Below, piece after piece: positions 27,001 through 39,000 of a stretch of DNA of 64,000 bases. This DNA comes from Owenia fusiformis. Lineage: Eukaryota > Annelida > Polychaeta > Sabellida > Oweniidae. Made by a program: the position numbers and the translations under genes. Every line of letters starts with the position of its first letter. Within the stretch, counting starts at the first letter, position 1. A model generated the notes under the pieces. It ran no database searches. It had not been told where the DNA came from and was given only the letters and a program-made list of their open reading frames with translations. The DNA is taken from positions 52,595,885 through 52,659,884 of the forward strand of contig CAIIXF020000001.1 of the NCBI GenBank assembly GCA_903813345.2. The letters are read 5' to 3'.

Positions 27001-30000
27001 ATGTTTGGGATATTATATATTTAAAAATATATATACGCATGCTTTCATTTAATTCAAGGCAAGAGAATGGTAAAATACTGTTTATATGTCTATTGAACGC
27101 TATTACATTTATATTCCTTTAAAAGTAAAATCATAAACCTACTAGAGCGAAACATACATCATTCGCTGTTTTTTGATAGAATAAATAACAAAGTGTGCAG
27201 ATCTGACCTAGTTTAATTCTGCTCAGTTCCATGACTCCCAATAAGATAAAATTAGTATTCTTCCCTGTTGGGTATATATTATATATACCCTGGTAGTATC
27301 AAAGTTCATATTGGCATTCTAGATACACAGTGCACACCCGGGGTACACACAAACACATTTACAGCAGAAGATAATATGATTAACACAAAATGAAATCCAT
27401 CAACAATAAGGGTAACATTAGTTAGATTGAAAGTTGAACCAAGGGAAATCAATCAAACAAAACATTCTCAGACTGTAAAGCCAACCATGAATTATTTAAA
27501 CAAAGATCTTTTCATAAATATACTCCATCAATTTTACTTATGATATGTGTCTCCATTTGTACGAAGCACTTATATCGAGAAAGAACACTCTATACCGTTG
27601 TACCGTTATCTAATAACAACAATATAATACATGCAATACCAATAACAAATCCTTTTTGATCATATTAGAGTTTGTTTTTGAATTCTTCTAAAAATGTCTT
27701 GTTATGTGTTAACTGGTAATGATTGAACTTGGTCTGAGTGTAACAGAATTGGTGTGAGAATCTCAAAACACACTTATACAATTAATGAAATCTGGAGCTA
27801 AAGGCTCATGTGTAAAAGTGAGTCCATGCCGTGAGAATTTATTTGTAAAACCCACTATAAACAGTTTTTTGAAAGATGATACAGATGACTGTACATGAAT
27901 ACTTTTATTAGTGTTTAGTACACACAGTCATGAAAACAACAAAGAATATACTGTCATAACAAATGAGAAATTTTTCAAAATGAAAATAAAATAAACCCTA
28001 AATTGTAATTTCTGTAATGAAAATATAGTCGATGATATGGCTGAAAAAATATGCAAAATGTTACAACCTGCCATTTATTACAAACATTGAATGATGACCG
28101 GAAAACATCAACCACCAAACACCAACCACAATAAAGCTGAAGACTATAACACCCTGTCACCACTTGAGATGCTGACATAAAAATGTTACTTTTTTACATG
28201 GTTTGTGGGATTTTATAAGAATCATTTATAGCTTTTAACTTAAAAAATTATCAGATGCAGTAGTTCTTAAAATATCATGTCTCCATCTCATCCCATTTTA
28301 AAATGGACACCTTGAATAATTGTCCTATGTCCGAAGCAAGGTCCATTAAAAATAGGTCAAAACATTACTTATTTATAAAATATAACAGCATCAAATATAT
28401 TAGAGGCTAAATGTCCTTGGAGCAGCATTAATCATGATTTATAAAGGCTTAATTACTATATAATGAATAGTAATAATTGATGATCATGATAAGATTTTCA
28501 ATGATATCTGGCTGTTTGATGAATTAGAGGCAATAGAGTCTTATTTATTTCCCCAACCCCTAATCATACAGGCAAATGAGGTATAAAAACAGGGCTCTCA
28601 CCAGGAAACATTCAGGGTGTGGTGGAAACAACTCCAGCATAACCATTTAATCGTGATAAATCATATTTATGTAAATATTTTATCCTTTTTACATGCTATT
28701 ATTGTGTATTAAGTTAAAACTGTGGAAACAATCATGATTTGCCAATAGGTTGTGGTAGAATCTTAAGAGACTGTGGTGCAGCCCCACAGTCTAAAAGTCT
28801 AGTGTGGAGAGCCCCAAGTATTTTCACATGATTTAATGCAAATAACATTATAGCCAGGACACGGAAATCAAAATATTTCTAAAAGTAGTTTATTTGTCCA
28901 AGGTAATCATAAAATCAATAAAATTATTTTAAAATAATCAAACTTCCATACAACTACAATGATGTGTAAAGCTCATCATAGCAGAATAATTTTACTTTTT
29001 TTTATTATTAACTTTGAAAGAGGTAGTATGCACACTTAAATACATAGAAAAATTCAGAAATTAAATTCATGTACATTCCCTCGAATCTATAGTTCACACA
29101 CTTATTTTAACATTATCTAAAGAGCAAAAACTAATCATTGCGAATACATCTCAATTTCATTCATACAAGTTATTGATATAAATGTAAAGCAATGTCCTTG
29201 GGTATTAAGAAACCACTTTTTGATATAAGAAAATATTACTTATATTAAGGAATTTGGAGATTTTACACTGACACATTAAAAAGACTAACTTAAAAAATCT
29301 ATATACCACTGTATACATCAATTCCATGTTTAAACGTAAACCATGATACCATGGTATACCATGGTTTACCATGGTCTATCATGATCGGCAATGAAATTAC
29401 CATCAACTCTGACCATGGTGGCAATGATGTTTTTTTGGTCAATTTTTGACCATGGTATACCATGGTATATCATGTTATACCATGTTTCATGGTATTTCAT
29501 GTCTAAAGTTTGCCATCAAATACCATGGTATTTCATTGCCATGTTCCTGACCATCATTTAACATGGTATTACAATGGTATATCATGGTTGATTGCATTTC
29601 ATGGCATTTCATTGTAAGATGTGACAATCAAATACCATGGTATTTCAATGCCATGTTCCTGACCATAATTTACCATTATATATCATGGTTGATGGCATTT
29701 CATTATAAGATGTGACAATCAAATACCATGGTCATACCATGGTATTTCATTGCCATGTTCCTGACCATCATTTACCATGGTATTACCATTGTATATCATG
29801 GTTGATGGTATTTCATTGTACAATTTGACAATCAAATGTCATGGTCATTCCATGATATTTTATTGTTATGTACCTGACCATCATTTACCATGGTATTACC
29901 ATTATATATCATGGTTGTTGACATTTCATGGCATTTCATTGTACCGTGTGACAATCAATTACCATGATCATACCATGTCATTTCATTGCCAAAATCATAA

Positions 30001-33000
30001 CTCTCATTTATCATGGTTTTATCATTGCATTTCATGGTTGGTGGTATTTCATGGCATTTTATTGTCAAACCTGACCATCAAATACTATGGTCACACCATG
30101 GTATTTCATTGCCATAATCATAACTATCATTTATCATGGCATATCATTGCATTTCGTGGTTGATTGTATTTCATAGCATTTCATTGTCAAACCTGACCAT
30201 CTAACACCATAGTTATACCATGGTATTTCATTGCTAAAAAGAACTCTACAAGAGTCTCAAGTCTAAAATTGGTCAGAGTTGAAATGGATCATGAAATGCA
30301 ATGAAATACCACGTTTAACCATGAAATGCAATGAAATACAATGATTGATCATGATATGCAATGAAATGCAATGGTCTTTCTTGCAATGCAGTGAAATACA
30401 ATGAAAGGCCATGTTCAAAAAGTATTTTTTACATGAAATATCTTTATTAATAAATGTTGATTAGATAACCAAATTATTATAATTAGTGATTCTGATATTC
30501 ATCAAAATTACAACTTTATATACTTTTGTTCCTTTATTTAATAAATTAATTTCTATTATGAATAATTAAGTTAATAACCCTAGAAACAATTTTTTTTTTG
30601 TTAAACAAATATGCTTTACTTTTGTTTGACTGTTGTCGGTTAAATTTAAGGAGATCAACTTAATATTTTGTAAGTCAAACCTCCAGTCTTCGATTAAACA
30701 TCTTGACTGTACTTCATTGCATTTGATGGTTTGCAACCATGAAATACTGCAAAATAGCAGTATTTTTAAATGCAAAATTTTAAGTATAGTTTCAACAATA
30801 TACCATAGTATATCGTGATAATTAAATGGCTCCATTGCATATCATGGTTAAATGTCTAGACCATGATATCACTGCATTTGATGGTATTTGACCATGAAAT
30901 ACTGTGAAACGGTGGTATTTTTTAGATACAAAATTACATGTTAATTGACCATGGTATACCATGGTATATCATGATCGTTAAATGGCACCATTGCATTTCA
31001 TGGTCAGGAGCGTTTTTTTAACATGGAGTTTCCCATTGAAAAAATACTGCCGTTTCACAGTATTTCATGGTCAGAAACCATCAAATGCAATGATATCATG
31101 GTCAAGAAACCATCAAATGTAATGATATCATGGCCCAGAACTTGACCATGATATCATTGCATTTGATGGTTTCTGACCATGAAATACTGCGAAACGGCAG
31201 TATTTTTTCAATGGAAAACTCCATGTTAAAAACGCACTGTTAACAATGAAATGCAATGGTGCCATTTAACGTTCATGATCAACCATGGTATTACCATGGT
31301 ATTTCATTGCATTTCATGGCCATATACCATGGTATACCATGGTCATACCATGGTATACCATGGTATGGCCATGGACCATTTCAACATGGTTTTATTACAA
31401 CTAGAGAATGGCAACTCCACAGAGTAGCAAATCCCAATGAACACTATATAAATCATGAATCTGTACAGTCAGGATGTACATCTACTCTTCCCTTCAATAA
31501 ATATTTGAGATCATTGTAGTGTAATTTTACCATACTTTCAAGATAACTTTAAGTAATGGCGAATTCCTGCTCAAGCAGGCATTTTGAATTTTCAGAGGCA
31601 CAAATCAGAAAAACAATACCATAATTGTGATCTACTCTGAAATTCCTTCAATTTGAGTATAATATAGCCATACTTTAAGAGATCAAATAATAATTGCGAA
31701 ATCCCACATTAGGCGGCCATTTTGAATTTACGAGGCCCGAATCAGAAAAACGATACAATATTTGCAATGTACTCTAAATTGCCTTTCATTTGAGCATAAT
31801 GAAGCTGTACTTCAAAAACATCTCAAAATTAATGCAAATTCCTGTTTTTCAACCCCCCCCCATTCACGGCATCTGGGGGTCAGGGTGAAAAACACGGAGT
31901 ATATGTGAAATAGATAGATCTTGTGAATATACTACTAAAATTTCAAATAATAATATTCATTATTTTTTTGTTTAAAATGAAAAACATAAGACTTTTGCAA
32001 AAAATTCGCACCATTTTTGAACTTTTTTTTTGCGTAAAACCATTCACTAATATACATCTTTCCACCAAATATGAAGAAAATCTGTCAACCAGTATTGGAG
32101 TTATGTTCTGGACAGATGGACGGACGGACGTACTGACTGACTGACGGACTGATGGACAGACGGACGGAGGGCTTCATTATAATCCCTACTGAACTTCGTT
32201 CATTGGGATAATTACATATGTCATGAGGATATTGTATAGTGCAGTACATTGTATAATAAAGGCTAACGTTGCAAGAATACAATTTTTGTCATGTTGTTTT
32301 ATGCATACCTTCAGCAGTGCTCATGATGTTTAGGTCAGCGCAGGACCAGAAAGTATAGCCAGACCCCCATTCTAAGGCTTGCCTCAATAGCCTCAGAGAA
32401 CAATTACTGCACGTCAAACCAACGGGAAGCTGAATTTCATCTGATTGGGTGCTGGAAAAAGATATAATCTATTTTATATTTTTATACCTTTTACTAAAGT
32501 TCAGTAATTTGTCAAATGTTCAGTCCTGTAGTGTAGCCAGGATGAAGTAGACTAATATTTTTCGCCTCGTCATTTTTCTTCCTGGTTACGCCACTGCAGT
32601 CAGTGCCATTCACCTTAATATACCTGTAAATCTGACCCTAAATCACCTCAAAATGTTTTTAATTTTAAATGATCTGTAACTGAAGATTTGTACAATTGTA
32701 ACAATAAATCTTTTTCCAGCTTTGATTTCTTATCTATTGATGGCCAAGTTATGGATCATTATAATTTTTTTTTAAATTACTGTTCGAAGTCCAGAAGCTC
32801 ATTTTAACAGCTATTAATTTAAAAATTAGTGATATATGAGTATAAACATGTCTTTTTCATTTGAAACAAATTATGAATACAGTAAAACCTGTATATAGTA
32901 AACACCTATGGATCTACAAAGAGGTGTTCACTGTAGGTAGGTGTTCACTACAGATGAAACTTTATACATGGGCCAATTGTAAAATGCATCTTAAATTGGT

Positions 33001-36000
33001 GTTCACTTACACAGGTGTTCACTAGAGGAAGGTTTTCACTAAGACAGGTTTTACTGTATATGGAGTCCTTTTGGAATTTAAATGAACAGTTTTAACATTT
33101 GCTAATATATTATTCATCAACATATAAATGTTGCTGATAGTTGTTAAATCTTTAATAAAGGAGATTTGGTATTGACAGTCATAATTGTATCATTTGTAAG
33201 ATAAATAAAAAATATCTGTTGAAAGAGCTGAAATACCTAGGATGTGTAATGTAAAAATCATACAAGTTTATGAAATACATTTTTAAAAAATGCCCAGTGA
33301 AGCATTTGTTTGGGAGTAAAGAAAAGTAGGTGAGCTTCTCCCATAATAAATTGGGCAATATAGGTCACAAACTTGCATTTATTTGGCTTTATTTTTTAAT
33401 TTTAGGCCTATTTTTCAGGCCCACATTTTCCATACTTGCCCCCCTTCCTTTTGATTTTCAGGCCCGCCCCCTGATAAAAGTACATGTTATACATCAGTTA
33501 TGTAACTATGAGAATTATGCCTTCATTCTTGACTAAATTTAGGGCCTCTCAAGGTCCATAGATCTGCCATACTATATTCAAAATCCAGGCCAAGTCAAAT
33601 CATATAACACATGAAAATGACTCACTAACCACAGATATATTTCCCTTTTATTACTTTGACATATAATGGAATTTATCATAATTCTATTCAATAGAATTAA
33701 ACATCAACATTAAAAACACTTGCTCAAGTTGGTGAAACTTTATTAATGTCCATGACATAAAATCAAGTTTGATATTAAGCGGCAACATCTTATTGTTCAA
33801 AATTATTTAACCGCCAGTGATCATTGACTTTTTGAAACAACTGCACCAGGACGGGATATAAATAAAAATTGTTGCTTAAGATCAATTATTGTTTTTTATA
33901 GCAAGTAAACAGTGTGAAATAGGGTCATCTCATTTCACTCTCATAGCCATATTAGTAGGGGTTAGATGATTTCAAAACTTTTGGTTCGGTTCAGTTCTTC
34001 TGTTTGATTATTTGATTCTTATTGCACTATTATTTCTGCTATGATCATAAGAATCATGTAAAACAAAAACAGCATGTATGAATTTAATTTCATGTTACAG
34101 ACTATGTTTTGAAATTTCATAAAATAATTATACAAAACACAAACTGTCGAAATAATGTATGTGTCAGCTGAATCTGATACTAATGGATGTTAATATCTTT
34201 CTAATTCTCATCCATCAGCATTTTTCTCAATATCCACAGCAGACAATTTTCTTGATTGACATTATTTTAGCGAACATGTGTTGATGAACGGTAATTTACC
34301 TCCAATTGATGTTCCATTAAAAATGAACCAAACAATTTTTCAGAATGAACCATCGAGGCCAATGACGATTGGAGCTCCATGGTTTCAGTTAACCATCTGA
34401 CTCCTAATATGAATGGGATCAAGTTGATTTAAGCCCCCTTCCTTCATTTGGAAATAGGTCATTTATTAATAATAACTTAAGTTCATTTACTTCAGAGTTA
34501 AATGTTTTATTTTCGAAGTTTCGCTAATCATCCAACTAGCTTTATCAAGATTTAAAATGGAATTGGTGTTTCTATGTGTAGTTTATTGTCATATTTTTTT
34601 GTCATAGTTTATCGTACTTGTTTATTATTGTATTGTTTATTGTTACCTTGGTATTGTATTGTTCAATTATTGCATCATAAATAATATAATTGTGTACTTC
34701 CATTTTGAATCTTGATAAAGCTAGTTGGATGATTAGTGGAACGTCGAAAATAAAACATTTTACTTTGAAGTAAATGAACTTTAGTTATTATTAATATATT
34801 ACCAGAGTGATGAATTTACACAGAAAAGGTTATTTATTGCCTTTCATTGATTTAATTGATCTACTTACATGACATCATGGGCCCCAGTCCATTCCCCACT
34901 GACTGCAGGGACAAGCTGAGAGATAACTGTACCATTTCCACTTATTAGCTCAAGTCGATATCCACCCTGAAATAAAAAAAAATATTGCCAATATAATCAC
35001 ACATTGGCTCACAATCAAACAAAACAACAAGGCACAGACGTGAACAATATCGTACCTAAAACACAGCATTGTGGTCTTGTTGACCAAGAAAGCAAGATGG
35101 CCGCAGAAAAGTTAATCAGCTCTAGAACTTATCACTGTGTAACATATGTAAAAATTTGAATGGTTTGGCTGGAAACCTGAAGACCTAAGCCTCGATAGAC
35201 AAGATTTTAGGACGGAAAATCTAAAATGGCAGCATTAACATTTACCCAGAATGCCCAAAAACTAATCAGTTCTAAACTTTCATACATAGAAAGATCCCTG
35301 AAAATTTCAGATGAATCCCTCAAATGGTTTGGCTGGAAACCTGTAGACAAGTCTTTAAAGTGAAGATTTTAGGACGGAAAATCCAAAATGGTCACCTTAA
35401 AATTTACTCACAATGGCCAAAAACTAATCAGTTCTTGACATTGATACGTAGAAACATCCCTGAAAATTTCAGATGAATCCCTCAAATGGTTTGGCTGGAA
35501 ACCTGTAGACAAGTCTTGAAAGTGAAGATTTTAGGACGGAAAATCAAAAATGGCCACCTTAAAATTTACCCAGAATGCCCAAAAACCAATCAGTTCTTGA
35601 CATTGATATGTAGAAACATCCCTGAAAATTTCAGATGAATCCCTAAAATGGTTTGGCTGAAAATCTGTAGACAAGTCTTGAAAGTGAAGATTTTAGGACA
35701 GAAAATCCAAAATGGCCACGTTAAAATTTAACCAGAATGCCCAAAAACTAATCAGTTCTTGACGTTGATATGTAGAAACATCCCTGAAAATTTCAGATGA
35801 ATCCTTAAAAAGGTTTGGCTGGAAACCTGTAGACAAGTCTTGAAAGTAAAGATTTTAGGACGGAAAATCCAAAATGGCCACCTTAAAGTTTACCCAGAAT
35901 GCCCAAAAACTAATCAGTTCTTGACGTTGATATGTAAAAACATCCCTGAAAATTTCAGATGAATCCCTCAAATGGTTTGGCTAAAAACCTGTAGACAAGT

Positions 36001-39000
36001 CTTGAAAGTGAAGATTTTAGGACAGAAAATCCAAAATGGCCACCTTAAAATTTACCCAGAATGCCCAAAAACTAATCAGTTCTTGACGTTGATATGTAGA
36101 AAAATCCCTGAAAACTTCAGATGAATCCCTCAAATGGTTTGGCTGGAAACCTGTAGACAAGCTGAAAAGTGAGACGCCGCCCGCCCGTCAAGTTGACTAC
36201 AATATCGTACCTCTTGTTAGGTACGATAAAAAACATTGATGCAATATTATTTGTAAAAATCTAGCAACAAGCCCTTATGACCCCCCCCAACACAAACACA
36301 CCCATCACTACACAGGTGATGTCAGAAGTAGATAAGGGAGGTCCAGAGACTTGAAGTAAGACTAATGATACACTTGGTAACTTTAATGGTAATGATACAA
36401 GTTACACTGTATGTATGGTAATGATACAAGTTACACTGTATGTATGGTAATGATACAAGTTACACTGTATGTATGGTAATGATACAAGTTACACAGTATG
36501 TATGGTAATGATACAAGTTACACTGTATGTATGGTAATGATACAAGTTACACTGTATGAATGGTAATGATACAAGTTACACTGTATGTATGGTAATGATA
36601 CAAGTTACACTGTATGTATGGTAAGGAAACAAGTAACACTGTATGTACGGTAATGATACAAGTTACACTGTATGTATAGTAATGATACAAGTTACACTGT
36701 ATGTATAGTAATGATACAAGTTACACTGTGTGTATGGTAATGATACAAGTTACACTGTCAGTATGGTAATGATACAAGTTACACTGTATGTATGGTAATG
36801 ATACAAGTTACACTGTATGTATGGTAAGGGTACAATTTACACTGTATGTACGGTAATGATACAAGTTACACTGTATGTATGGTTATGATACAAGTTACAC
36901 TGTATGTATGGTAATGATACAAGTTACACTGTATGTATGGTAATCATACACGTTACACTGTATGGTAATGATACAAGTTACATTGTATGTACGGTAATGA
37001 TACAAGTTACACTGTATGTACGGTAATGATACAAGTTACACTGTATGTATGGTTATGATACAAGTTAAACTGTATGTATGGTAATGATACAAGTTACACT
37101 GCATGTATGGTAATGATACAAGTTACACTGTATGTATGGTAATGATACAAGTTACACTGTATGTATGGTAATGATACAAGTTACACTGTACATATGGTAA
37201 TGATACAAGTTACACTGTATGTATGGTAATGATACAAGTTACACAGTATGTATGGTAATGATACAAGTTACACTGTATGTACGGTAATGATACAAGTTAC
37301 ACTGTATGTATGGTAATGATACAAGTTACACTGTATGAATGGTTATGATACAAGTTACACTGTATGTATGGTAATGATAAAAGTTACACTGTATGTATGG
37401 TAATGATACAAGTTACACTGTATGTATGGTAATGATACAAGTTACACTGTATGTATGGTAATGATACAAGTAACACTGTATGTATGGTAATGATACAAGT
37501 TATACTGTATGTATGGTAATGATACAAGTTACACTGTATGAATGGTAATGATACAAGTTACACTGTATGTATAGTAATGATAAAAGTTACACTGTATGTA
37601 TGGTAATGATAAAAGTTACACTGTATGTATGGTAATGATACAAGTTAAACTGTATATATGGTAATGATACAAGTTACACTGTATGTATGGTAATGATACA
37701 AGTTACACTGTATGTATGGTAATGATACAAGTTACACTGTATGTATGGTAATGATACAAGTTACACTGTATGAATGGTAATGATAAAAGTTACACTGTAT
37801 GTATGGTAATGATACAAGTTACACTGTATATATGGTAATGATACAAGTTACACTGTATGTATGGTAATGATACAAGTTACACTGTATGTATGGTAATGAT
37901 ACAAGTTACACTGTATGTATGGTTATGATACAAGTTACACTGTATGTATGGTAATGATACAAGTTATACTGTATGTATGGTAATGATACAAGTTACACTG
38001 TATGAATGGTAATGATACAAGTTACACTGTATGTATGGTAATGATAAAAGTTACACTGTATGTATGGTAATGATACAAGTTACACTGTATATATGGTAAT
38101 GATACAAGTTACACTGTATGTATGGTAATGATACAAGTTACACTGTATGTATGGTAATGATACAAGTTATACTGTATGTATGGTAATGATACAAGTTACA
38201 CTGTATGAATGGTAATGATACAAGTTACACTGTATGTATGGTAATGATAAAAGTTACACTGTATGTATGGTAATGATACAAGTTACACTGTATATATGGT
38301 AATGATACAAGTTACACTGTATGTATGGTAATGATAAAAGTTACACTGTATGTATGGTAATGATACAAGTTACACTGTATGAATGGTAATGATACAAGTT
38401 ACACTGTATGTATGGTAATGATACAAGTGACACTGTATGTACGGTAATGATACAAGTTATACTGTATGTATGGTAATGATACAAGTGACACTGTATGTAT
38501 GGTAATGATACAAGTTACACTGTATGAATGGTAATGATACAAGTTACACTGTATGTATGGTAATGATACAAGTGACACTGTATGTACGGTAATGATACAA
38601 GTTATACTGTATGTATGGTAATGATACAAGTGACACTGTATGTATGGCAATGATACAAGTTACATTTTATAGTAATGATACAAGTTACACTGGTATGACT
38701 GCACATAACTGTACTTATAATTGGGTTTCGAGCATGAGCAGGTTCCAAGTTCAACTACATACATACAGACTATGAATGGTATATGCTTTTATTAGTTCAG
38801 CTTTACTGTAGTTGACCAAATCAATGAACCACAAACCACATTACTAAACCCAAGTATACTTTTCATAAACAATAGCGGGGTGTCATAATGATTTCTAGGG
38901 TCTGTAGAGCAGCTCAAAACAACTAGCTTCATGGGGTTTCAATTAATTGTAATATCAAAGTCAACAATTAAAGAAAAATAAAATTGATGCAGTGATCTTC

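Noticed and set aside
29777-30163. 128-residue His-rich ORF
   Set aside because: It lies in the CATGG array and follows its repeat unit.
38399-38650. 83-residue Tyr/His-rich ORF
   Set aside because: It is a frame of the 29-bp minisatellite.
36386-38691. CRISPR-like array
   Set aside because: The 29-bp units are head to tail without spacers, in a spliced eukaryotic gene. It is a minisatellite.
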